Position numbers and translations under genes: made by a program
DNA from: Nemertoderma westbladi
Taxonomy: Eukaryota; Xenacoelomorpha; Nemertodermatida; Nemertodermatidae
Reading direction: 5' to 3'
NCBI GenBank assembly: GCA_032718475.1
Contig: JAUCBJ010004574.1
Span: forward strand, 1 to 43,558
DNA length: 43,558 bases
Part shown: one piece after another, positions 10,785 through 22,700 of the stretch
How positions within the stretch are numbered: the stretch's first letter is position 1
Layout of the letters: each line of letters begins with the position of its first letter
The notes under the pieces: model-generated
Seen by the model: the letters and a program-made list of their open reading frames with translations, nothing else
Databases searched by the model: none
Told to the model about the DNA's origin: nothing

Positions 10785-13700
10785 CTCCCTGTGTGTGTAA
10801 TGCTCCATGTGCTCTGTAGGATGTCTGCAGAGCACACAGGACACCACATCCATATCATACCATAGGTTTGTACGCTATAGCCGTTATTTAAACCGGACCG
10901 CCTAAGGTTATAATAATTTACAGCGATTATCAGAAAATAACAGCCGCAATTGAATCTCCACTTGGCGGTGTGGTGGTAATGAAAGCAAGGGCGGGTAGGT
11001 AATTTACTAAAGGCTTCCCAAGAAATTAGACAGCCAACTAACCCATACACAGGAGGCCGCGAACCAAAGAGATTGGCCCCCTGGCACTGAGCTGGCCTGG
11101 TCGCAAAGGAACTATGCAGGTAGTAATGTGTAGTAAACTAATTTATTACACTAAATTTTCTTACTAAAATTTCAACATGGAGGACTTTTCTGTTTGCCCA
11201 AAAACAATTAAACAGACGTTGTATTTGTCTCGATATTACTTAAAATTTCTACCTTATCTCGCAAATAGTGGCTCCAGTTGGTCGCAAATAAAAAAGTTCT
11301 CCAGCGCAAATCGATGAAATCTACTTTAGTTTATTGTTTTGGTTAGAAAACACAACCCCTTTAACCTGCTCCTTTCGATGTTTTACATTAATTTTTTGAA
11401 ACTAATTGTAGCTGTACCATAGTAATGGGCTTGTTCTCAGATACACTTGCGGTGACAGCACGGTGAAATCGCATACTGTAAATCACAGCATTTGGGTTGT
11501 TGTTACAGAGATGCGAGTAAAGCAGTTACAGTGAACTGTATGTTCGGTTGGGTGATGACTTAGCCCGCGGGAATTCTTAGCCCGCAAAATGGGAATCGTT
11601 TACCCGCAAGCTTTCTTAGCCAGTGGGCAGGGCATCCTTAGCCCGAAAATAAATTGTATTAGCCCGCGGGAATTGATACTGGACGATTAAATTGACAGAC
11701 TGGCTTTCTAGTGAATAATTTCTAATGAAAATAATTTAATAATATTCCAGAGGCTGTATTTCAGAACGTAGCCCGGAGTTGTTAGTGGGGCCTATTACAA
11801 GACTCAGTCTGGTACTGGTACACTACCACAACACTGTATTGTCAATCTAATAATGATTATAATAATTCACAGCCATAATTGAATCTCCACTTGGCGATGT
11901 GGCGTAATGAAAGCAATGGCAGGTATGGGCTGTGCTGTGTGGAGTTTATTTCTGAGTTACGCAATGGGTTGGGTGGATGGCTACAACACATTATAATGAG
12001 GGGGGGGGGGGGGGGGGGGGTGCAGGTCCGCAGCTTGTACAATGATATAGTAATAGTCCACAACAAGAGAGGGTATGGGATCACTGGGGTTATATTGATG
12101 CCTTGTCTTACAACGACCTGTGGTCGGCCGGATGGTTAAAACCCTTCATTAATTAAAAATGAATGAGCATAATTTAATAAGTATTACTAACCCAATTTGA
12201 TTTTTAATATTTAAAAATTATAATTACAATACGTTAAACTGAATTAAAAAATACGTAACTAATGATGTACTTAACATAGTTTACTTTAAAACAAATTAGG
12301 TTTTCAATAAAATTACCTTATCAGAGTATTAAAATTAAATTACCTACATTTTTAGAAGGTATTTTAGGGGGTGCGCTGGCGCTAGCGCTTGGATTTATTT
12401 ATTTCTTTATTTACATTTATTAGTATAATTAGAGACAGGGGCAGGAAGGAAGCTTGTCGAATTTACACAATTACTGTATAAGCAAATGCAATGCAACGAC
12501 AGCCATCGCGCTGCTACGTCAATGGAGGTCTTTGGCCTTGATTCTGATTTAAGGAACATTGAAACTAATTTCTAATATAACAATAATATAAAAATATTCC
12601 AAAGACTGTTTTTCTGAACTAGTTGTTGGTGTAATAATAGGCCCTGCCCTACAAGAACAAAACTCAGTCTGGGACACTACCACAACACCGCCTTGTAAAT
12701 TCAATCGCTGTCCATCCACAAAGTCAAGCAAGCTCCATCCACCGCCCTGTCAATCACATCGCGGCTTGGCCATTAACAAAAGCCAGTTCTCGGCGGGAAT
12801 CTGAGTTCAAAGGCATGCCGCAGAAGAGCGATGTAAACTGTTACCTTGAAATCATTTCAATGTCATTTCAATATGAGACAGAAAGTCTGGAATTTCGGTC
12901 CATCGATTTCAAGGTCATTTCAATATGCCATCAATGTCATTTCAATGTCAATTCTACTTTCAATGCTACTCTATGGACACATTTTGATCAAACATTGATC
13001 AATGTTTGATCAAAGTTTGATCAATGTTTGATCAAAGGAATGCTTTTTGAGAGCGGGACTGTAGTTGTAAACTATCATTCCCAGCGGTTAGATTCGGTTG
13101 ATCTATAGCGTCATCGGTGGTCCTGATTACCGATGGTGGTCCATCGGTGGTTCTCATCGGAGACTGCGTTGTAATACCGCGGGGGGCCAGGTCTTTAATT
13201 GAAACAGTCGATTCTCGTCCTGATGCAAATTTAACGAACGCATACTGAGGGGATTCGCTTCTATTAATTCAGCTTCTTCCACCAATGGGTCGTATTTGCT
13301 GGCTCGAACATGTTTCTTAACCAAAACTGGCCCTGGTTCAGCTAACCACGACGGTATTGATTGACCAGCACTAGATCGTCTCTGATAATTAAAGAATCTC
13401 TCATGTGGAGTAGCGTTTGTGGAAGTGCACAGTAAAGACCGAATAGAATGCAATGCATCAAAAATAACGGTTTGCCAACATTTGCTGGGTAGGTTCCGGG
13501 ATTTCAAAGCTAACGTTATTGCTTTCCATATAATGCCGTTATATCTTTCAACTTGCCCATTTCCTCTAGGGTTGTATGGTGTAGTTCTGCTAGTTGCGAC
13601 ACCATGTTTATACAACCATGATTTCAGCTCCTCTGATATTAATGAGCTTCCCCTATCGGAGTGAACGAAAGCAGGCATTCCAAATATCGAAAATAATTGC

Positions 13701-16700
13701 GTAAGGCAACTAATAACTGTCTTAGTTGCAACATTAGGGCATGGATAAGCGAATGGGAATCTGGAGAATTCGTCTACAATTGTTAATATATATTCATTAT
13801 TAGTATTCGATGGAAGGGGTCCTTTAAAATCAATATTAAGTCGTTCGAAAGGCTGAGTAGCTTTGATTAAGTGACTTGTAGGAGGTTTGCAAAAACGGGG
13901 TTTAACCTCAGCGCATGATGGGCAATTCCTAATCACACTTTTGACATCATTGTTTGAATAGGGTAAATTTTTACATCTGATGAAGTGTAACATACGAGTA
14001 ACTCCTGGATGGCACAAAGCATTGTGGAGCGACGCCAGCGATTCAATGGACCCAGTATCAGTGAAGCAACATTTATCAATTAATTATTAGATTGGGGACC
14101 GAGTGGCTGAAGGAGTAGGGCTGCGCAACTTGATCGAGACAGAGCATCAGCAGGGAGATTTTCACTTCCAGGTCTGTATATGATGTCATAGCTATAGCAG
14201 CCGAGTTCAGTTCGCCACCTCATTATTTTATCGTTTTTAATTTTTCCTTTGTTCTTAGAATCAAACATGTAAGCCACGGACCTTTGATCGGTCACTAATG
14301 TGAAATGTCGACCCGTAAGATAATGCTTCCATTTCCGAACAGCATCTATAATGGCCTGGGCTTCTTTCTCTACACTTGCCTGTTTAATAGCCGAACCACT
14401 GAGAGTTTTCGAGAAGAAGGCGACAGGGCGACCCTGTTGATTTAGTGTAGCCGCAATAGCAAAATCTGAAGCATCTGTTTCAACAACAAATGGGATATCT
14501 TCATCTATAGAGTAGACAACAGCTTCTTCTGTGGTATCGCTTGGGTGGGCCTCAATAACTGGGGTATACGGCCTACCCGAATGACCTGATATAATATACT
14601 GCTGTACTGCTTGTGTGTGGCAGCAGTTTCAGAGTTTGTATAATACTGTACACCGCAGCACCGGTACATTGGTACTAAACGGCCGCTGCAGCCCTTACAT
14701 AATGGTGGTGGTCCTGGCATATTAATTCTAATTCTAATTTGCAATTCTTAACATATATATTTGTGTTGCTTAATATAATGCAGTAAGGAAGGAAGAATGA
14801 GATATTAAACCATTCACACCATGGCGCAGTCGTGTTCGGCTCGCGGCGTCTGCGAGTCGGAACCTAACACCTACCGGTAAAGGCACTGTATTCTGATCGT
14901 ACATAGGCCTATCGCCACTGAGAATGGCCGCTAAACCAAATTCGGACGATACGTTTGAACTTACTGGCGAGGAAGTGGACGACATGGATAGGGCGTCCCT
15001 ACGACTGCATTGCGACAATGCAGGCCTACTAACGAATCCTAAGGATTCCACCGCCTCTCTAAGGCGGAAACTCCATCGCTATATTGCGGGCGACGAGATA
15101 CCCGCCGTGCCGACCCAGGCAGCGCCGACGATGGACATTGCCCAACTGCTTGATAGAATCGAGCAGCAGCGTCGGGCGGATGAAGTAAACCATGCGACAT
15201 ACGAGGAGGAGCGCGCGAGGCGGGAAGAGGAACGCCGACGTGCAGATCGAGAGGAACTTCTGCACCTCCTCTTGCAACGCCGCGAAACGCCGGATACACA
15301 GATACCCGACAGGCGCCCCCACCACGACGCACCAATCGTCAAACTTCAAGTTCGCACGCCCGAGAAACTAGAACGGAATACGAAACTCTCAGGATTCCAA
15401 CATTGGCGGGCGGCATGGGCTAACTACCAGACCATAACTCGCCTGTCAGACAAACCACGCGAGGAGCAGGTGGCGACTTTTTTCGCCTACTGCAGCACCG
15501 AATTGCTGACTGACCTGCACCATTTAATGGGGATTCCCGCGGACACCGACCTACAAGTCGAGGAAATCTTGGTGCGTATCTACGATCACATACGCGCCCA
15601 GCATATCATTATGGTGGACCGGTACCAATTATTAAAAAACCGACAGGCGGAGCGACAGACATTCAACGAATACTGGGTGCGACTCCAAGAAGCCTTCGAC
15701 GACGCCCAAGTCACCGATATGACGCTGGACGACTGGAAGTTGACCCTCCTGGTATGCGGACTCACCGATGAAAAAACAAGGGAGGAAGTCTTCGCCAAAA
15801 AACCTAGACTTGACCTGGCAGACACAGTGGAATTCTGTCAGGCTCGGGAAGTCGCCGTCAAGGAAACATAGCGACTACAGCGCAGCGTACACGCAATTAG
15901 TCAAAACGGCCAACCGCAGCAACGCAGCCGCCCCCAATACCGATCAAAGAGTAAATCTCGATACCAACGGAATAAATCGGGGCACAGCACCGGACGTGGG
16001 CCTTCCGTAAACCGCGACGTCTATAGACGCGCAAAGGAAGAGGAACGTGAGACGGGACGGTGCATGAAATGCGGGGAAAAACTGCCGCATTCCGGCGCTT
16101 GGAAGGCAACTGACACACGGTGCCACGGCTGCGGTAAAAAGGGGCACTTTAAACGCCACTGTCTCACAACCATGGCGACTAAAGAACCGAAAAATAGCGG
16201 AGCGATAAACATTGATCAACCCTCTAATAGCATCGCGTATATGGAACCAGCGCTCGGTTGCGTCCAGCGACGCCCTCTCGTACCGGTCGACTTCTACGTC
16301 CCCCCCCCATAGGAAGAGAGAGTCTCGTGAATTTCTAAGAAATGTCGCATGCGTGGCGGATACCGGCGCACAAGTAACTCTCGCGAGTACAGAAATCAAA
16401 GAAGAATGGGATTTTCCCCCCGAGGCGAAATTTCGAGACCCGGACTATCCCCTCACAGGCGCAAATGGGACAACAATTTTCTGCGACAGCTGCATCGATC
16501 TGCAGCTGACTACGGGTGGTAAAACCCTCACAGAAACTGTCTACTTATGTCGCGATTTGGGATTTAATACAATTTTCCTTTCGCTGAATGCCTGTGTCGG
16601 ACTAGGAATAGTACACCCGGAGTTCCCTCGACCCCTACACCTGGTGGCATCCATAAACGGAAGCACCGACAACGATCGCGAGGCGCAGCCTTCCCAGTCC

Positions 16701-19700
16701 ACATTAGGGAGTGAAAAAACTTCCCTCCTGGAAGAATACAAGGATGTGTTCGACTGTAAGGGGATATTAAAGTCCATGGTTGGGCCCCCAATGAAAATCG
16801 AGCTGGTAGACGGCGCAGTCCCGTTCTGTCTAAACGTGCCGCGTTCCATCCCCATCCCCTACCGCGAAAAAGCGAAGGCGGAAATCGAACAGATGTTAAG
16901 GAAGGGGGTTATTGAGCGTATTGGGGACAGGCCCGTGGAATGGAGCCATCCCATTGTGGTTACTAATAAACCGGGGAGACCTGGGGAAATTAGAATGACT
17001 GTTGACCTCACAAAACTCAATAGCCAGGTCAAGCGAACAATCCACACTGCGCCGCCCCCCAACAGCCTTGTTTTCGACCACACCCCGGGAGCCAATGTGT
17101 TCACCGTTCTCGACGCCAAATCAGGATATTGGCAAATCGAACTCGCGGAAGAATCGCGCGATCTGACGACGTTTATCACTCCGTGGGGCCGATATCGGTA
17201 CTGCCGGGCGCCTATGGGCTTCATCAGCTCAGGGGATAGTTTTAACTACCGCGGCGATCTTGCGCTGAACGGGCTGCCCCAGGTAAAGAAAATCGTAGAC
17301 GATATTCTGGTGGAGGATACAAACATCGACGAACATCGCGCGCGTGTTAAACAGGTCCTCGACCGTTGCCGTGACAACGGTATCACGCTAAATCCGGAAA
17401 AACTCCAATATGCGCAGCCAAGCGTTCGCTTCGCCGGGTACATATTGAACGGCGAAGGGGTAGCGGCGGACCCAAACAAAGTCAGAGCGATCGGCGAGTA
17501 TCCGACCCCGTTAAATATCACAGACTTGCGAAGTTTTATGGGGCTGGTCAACCAGCTGGGGTACTTCTCAAGCGAGATTTCAACTACGGCATCACCCCTG
17601 CGAGACCTACTACGTGTACGTAACGCATTTGTATGGACTCGAAACCACGAAGATGCTTTTAACGCCACTAAGGCGGCTCTCGTGAGCCCTCCTGTGCTGG
17701 CGTCATTCGACGCCAGTTTACCGACTCGCCTTGAGACAGACACGAGTCGCCTCCACGGTCTCGGGTACGATCTACTCCAACGCCATAACGACGACTGGCG
17801 ACTTGTCGCATGCGGGAGTAGATTCCTAACGGACCCGGAGACGCGTTACGCCACCATCGAGTTGGAGTGCATAGCGATACAATACGCGATAAAAAAATGC
17901 CGTATCTACTTGGCCGGATTACCGACGTTCACCGTTGTGACAGATCACCGACCACTCCTTGCAATTTTTAACTCGAATAACCTCGACCAAGTCGAGAACA
18001 GGAAAATTCAGAAAATGAAAGCGGAATTACAATCCTGTTATACTTTCACCGTCGCCTTGCAGAAGGGGAAGATTCACCGGATCGCCGACGCGTTGAGCCA
18101 GGCTCCCGTAGACCCCGCTCCAGACGACCCCGAGGACGAAACTCCACCCATTGTGCAGCGATTGCGGCAAAACTCCAACATGAGGAAACTTTGCATTCCT
18201 CGGAAGTGGTTAATAAACCCGCTCAAAGTGCACCACTCGCGCCGGACTCACACGATGAACTCGTGGAGGAACTGCGGGCAGCAGCGCGCGAGGATCCGGA
18301 GTACCGTGAACTCGTGGAGTGCATACGAACCGGCAACCGTAATGTTCGCACAATGCCGGCAGTGCAGCAATACCGTTCAATTATCGACAACCTGTCGATA
18401 TACTTCGACCTCGTGTTATACGGCGATAGGCTGGTGATACCCACCACCAGTCGAGACGAGATCCTGCGGAAACTCCACGCTCCCCATCTCGGAATTACCC
18501 GAACTAAACAGCGGGCTCGTACTACAGTCTACTGGCCCGGAATCAATGCGGACATCGAACGCGCCGTGGGCCAGTGCGACGCGTGCCAAGGGCACCTGCC
18601 CAGTCTTCCCAAGGAGACCCTGATGGCAGACGCCACCCCCACGCGTCCCTTCGAGTCAGCTTCCTCAGATCTATTCACCCTCGCGGGTAAACATTTTATA
18701 GTATACGCCGACAGACTGTCTGGCTACCCCGTCGTACTAGAGTGGCGGAATGACCCCACTGCACAGCAGTGCGTCGACGCCATACGGCGTTTCTTTGTAG
18801 ACCTCGGGGTCCCCAACGTTTTGCGTACGGACGGCGGCCCACAATATGCTGCCGACATATTCCAGCGCTTCCTCAAAGCGTGGGGTGTGCGCTGGGAGGC
18901 GAGCACGCCACATTTCCCTAGCAGCAATGGCCATGCGGAGGCCAGCGTCAAACAGATCAAAACGCTGCTTAGGAAGGTGCAACACCCTGACATACGCTCT
19001 GAAGAGTTCCAACGCGGGCTGTTGGAACTGAGAAACACACCACGCGCGAACGGGCGATCGCCCAATGAAACGGTGTTTGGACGATGTCTGCGAACTACAA
19101 TCCCCGCCCACCACAACCATTATAAACAACAGTGGCAAGCGGAAGCGGACACGGCGGATAAACGCGCGGAAACACAGCGCGGTAGGGCCGTGGAGTTCTA
19201 TAACCGGTCTGCACATGACCTCCCGCCCATTGCCATAGGCGACACGGTCCGCATACAGGACCCCCGGTCCAAAAGGTGGACGCGCATAGGACTGGTAGTG
19301 GAGGCTGGCCGGCGACGCGACTATCGCGTGAAACTCAATTCTGGCCGGACATGGTGGCGAAACCGCCGCTTCATCCGACGATATCACTCCACACCACCAG
19401 GGGGCGCTTCAGAACCTCCAACCAAACCATCACAATCAGATGAACCGGACATACCAAACAATTTCGAAACTGAAAGTAAATCGGCCCTCAGGAAGGCCTA
19501 TCCCATGCGTCCCAGTACACTGGCCCAGCGTAAGACAGTGCATTGGGACATCAACGACCAAAACGCCACGCCATAATGCGTTTCGATCGTGGAGGAAAAG
19601 GGGGTGTGGTATCCGGCTTTTAACTGGGGCCTCAATAACTGGGGTATATGGCCTACCCGAATGACCTGATATAATATACTGCTGTACTGCTTGTGTGTGG

Positions 19701-22700
19701 CAGCAGTTTCAGAGTTTGTATAATACTGTACACCGCAGCACCGGTACATTGGTACTAAACGGCCGCTGCGGCCCTTACATAATGGTGGTGGTCCTGGCAT
19801 ATTAATTCTAATTCTAATTTGCAATTCTTAACATATATATTTGTGTTGCTTAATATAATGCAGTAAGGAAGGACGAATGAGATATTAAACCATTCACACC
19901 ATCTTCAATTTCCTTTTTGAGTAGCTCAAAGGCATCCTTAGCTTCTTTGCCCAAAGGAAATGCTGATTTAACAAGAGGACCTATTTTAGCAGAGAAATTG
20001 CAAATAAATTGCGAATAATACGAGAACAATCCCATAGCACGTTGTCGCGATTTATTATCGGTTGGGATGGGAAGATCTCGGAGAGGTTTCAGTCGTTCAG
20101 GATCAGGCCTGAGTTCGTTATCGGAAATAACGTAACCAAGAAGGTTGATAGACGATTTGGATATAATGCTTTTATCATGGTTAAAGGTAAGATTATTCTT
20201 CTTAGCAGCAGCGAGTAATCGATTTAGGTTAGTATCGTGTTCCTCCTGGTTTCTACCACCAATAGTTATGTTATCGAGATACACGAATGTGTCCGATAGA
20301 TTCTCATCCTTGACAAATTCATCCATTTTCCTCTGAAAACTGGCGACGGCGTTTGTCAATCCAAATGGAATTTGGAATAGTGAATTGATAAAGGCATCCA
20401 TTGGCCTCGAAAGCAGTATAAATCTTATCCTCACAGAGTAATGGGATTTGATGATATGCACTCTTTAGGTCGAGTGTGCTGAAGACCTCGTACTGAGCAA
20501 TGTTATTAGCCATATCATCAATTCTAGGGAGGGGATATGCATCCAGATAAGTAAATCGGTTTATGGTTTGTGAATAATCAACACAAAGACGCTTCTTATG
20601 TCTTCCATCATCTGCGATGACGACTTGAGCTCGCCAAGGTGATTGGCTTCGTTCAATGATACCTTCCTTGAGTAGTTTTTGAATTTCGATTTCAATAAAT
20701 TGTTGATCAGAATCATTAAACCTCCTTGATTTAGTAGCAATTGGTTGACAATCCGGTGAAATATGTGCAAATACAGTTGGTGCCGATGTAGATACTATAG
20801 TGAGACTACATATATCTAAAGTTGGAAGGTCACCACCAAAACTAAGAGTAACACTAGAGTGCCGTTTCATAAATCGTTGACCGAGGATTACTTCGGAGCA
20901 AAGAGATGGTAGAACATCGAACTGAACTTCCTTGTATCGTTGGCCGTTAAGATTGATAGTTAAAGAACACTGACCCAATATTGGAGTCGATAAAGAAGGT
21001 GCAGCCATAGAGACTTCTCCTCCAGGTTGAATGGAAATTTGTAGCCGAGAAGTAAGAGGTTCTGTTATATAATTTCCTGAACTACCCGTATCAACTAGTG
21101 CATTAACTTGTTGTCCCTTTATTTTGATATTAACAATAGCCTTTGAAAGAGATTTAGGACATTCACTAGCAGCAGAGGAAACGTTTTTAGGGTAGATAGC
21201 AGCTAAAAACTCATTGTCCTGTATATTGCTAAAATCATTATTGCTGCTGATTGCTTTACCCTGCTGGAACTGGTACTACTGTTGTACCTACTGCTACCAC
21301 TACCTGGTCCAATTCCGCCCCCACTTGGACAAACTTTAGCGAAATGGCCTGGTTTGCTACACTTAGTGCAGTTAGCTCGACTTGCAGGACAGAACTGCCT
21401 TTGATGATAAGAATTTCCACAGAAATAGCAACTTTTTTTACCATATGCCATTGCTGAGAATTCGATACCGGTACCGGTACCATAGTTATTGTCCTCATTA
21501 GATGGAACAGCTGCAATATTGTACTTGGCAGATGCAGATGGCTGAGCATAAAACTCGGAATGTTTATGAGCAAGTTCCAATGCACGAGCTTGATCATGTG
21601 CGGACTGCAAATCTAGTGTTGCATTCTCTAATAATCGTTGTCGGATGATAGTCGAAGATAAACCTGAGATAAACGAGTCGCGTATTGATTCTTCAGTGTT
21701 TATTTGCATCTACGGGTGTAAAATTGCAATCCTTTGAGAGCTGACGCAGAGACTGAAGAAACTCGTCGATTGATTCGCCTGATTGCTGTTTCCTCGTTGC
21801 AAGTTGATGACGAGCGAAAACTTCATTTTTCGGCTTGACATAGAGATTACGAAGGATCGTTATAGCGTTATCATATGTTGTACAATCTGCAATGTACTCA
21901 TACACAGCGGGCGACACGTAATTAATAAGAGTGTCAAACTTCTTCGGATTTAACGTTGTGACAGAATCCATGAAGTTGGTAAAGGTTCGAAACCAGTGAA
22001 CCCATTCCTTGTTTGCAGTAACTGAATTTGGATTGACATCGAAACGATCTGGACGCATAAATTTTTCCATTATACCATGAAACTGAGTTATTGTATGTCT
22101 CGTAAATTGTAATGAAAGAATGACGAGGTGATGAGTAACAAACAATATAATATAAAGACCACAAGTATGGCTTTACGAGACATACAATACATAAGTAAAT
22201 ATGAGAATACCGGTATACTGATGAGCAGTATACAGGTGTACTGAACAGCAGTATAAAGATAGCTGATTAATTATAACAAGTTTAAACAATTTTATATAAT
22301 TATTGAGTTATAATATAATATAATATATTATTTATAATTATACTGTATATAGGGGTTTAATATTTCTTACGAACCAGAATAAATTATAAAAATAATAAAA
22401 CAAAATAATATGTAATGTACATTGAAGATTGTGGAATATCTACACATTGATGATGCGATGCGATCAAACGATTGAAATTCATGAATCTACAATGTAAAAC
22501 AGAAAAAACTTAAATTGAATCGAATAACATAATATCAATGTTAAAAAGGTCCCCTATTGTATATTGAATTGAATTCACTTAGATTTTAATATGTTAGGAA
22601 TTATTTAGTAAATAACGTTCGATTTTATTTCAGGTAATATTCGTTTCGATGTTGCTAGAATCCGACCAACGGCAAGGTTTGATCCAAATCCAACAATTAA

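Larger units (their letters stand above)
10532..13061. mobile_element. 2.5-kb non-autonomous TIR element with TA duplication and TTTGATCAA iterons, inserted in gypsy A
   Basis: The termini are perfect inverted repeats starting CAGTCCCGCTCTCAAAAAGC, flanked by TA (10530-10531 and 13062-13063). Just inside, both ends carry arrays of the palindrome TTTGATCAA separated by cattgatcaa-type spacers (10558-10606 and 12980-13036). Weaker inverted similarity continues about 200 bp further in. TA plus CAGT ends fit the Tc1/mariner superfamily, but no transposase frame is present. The interior holds a CT microsatellite, a G run and internal duplications. Confidence 0.85.
14530..19901 (+). mobile_element. 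Gypsy B: complete but disabled Ty3/gypsy retrotransposon nested in gypsy A, opposite strand
   Basis: The LTRs (14530-14821, 292 bp; 19605-19901, 297 bp) start TGTGGTATC and end CATTCACACCA. They differ at about three scattered substitutions plus an indel cluster near their starts. The TCTTC target duplication is perfect (14525-14529 and 19902-19906). A primer-site-like TGGCGCAGTCG begins at 14822, and a purine tract (ggaggaaaagggg) precedes the 3' LTR. Gag, protease, RT, RNase H and integrase are all present in order. Breaks are an in-frame TAG at 15869, a frame change at the nine-C run 16300-16308, and another near 18180-18195. Confidence 0.95.
10067..22278 (-). mobile_element. Gypsy A: Ty3/gypsy LTR retrotransposon, minus strand, carrying two later insertions
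   Basis: Two 171-bp LTRs (22108-22278 is 5', 10067-10237 is 3') appear identical and have TG...CA ends. The 5-bp target duplication AGTTT is perfect (10062-10066 and 22279-22283). A polypurine tract (ttctccccatcc on the plus strand, 10238-10249) adjoins the 3' LTR. The internal order is gag, protease, reverse transcriptase, [gypsy B], RNase H, integrase, [TA element], pol tail. Without the two insertions the element would be about 4.3 kb. Frameshifts near 21700, 21250, 20385 and 14085 disable it. It lies antisense in an intron of the host gene. Identical LTRs point to recent insertion, while the coding breaks suggest it was already defective or has decayed in the interior. Confidence 0.92.

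Noticed and set aside
10700-11050. Minus-strand frame with a long RERERE tract
   Set aside because: It is a translation of the CT microsatellite inside a non-coding element.
15039-15349. Minus-strand frames opposite gypsy B gag
   Set aside because: Shadows of a GC-rich gag with strong codon bias; no domain.
21693-22145. Gypsy A gag starting inside the LTR at 22145
   Set aside because: The upstream Met lies in the 5' LTR and putative primer site; the ATG at 22070 is the first one after them with gag-like sequence.
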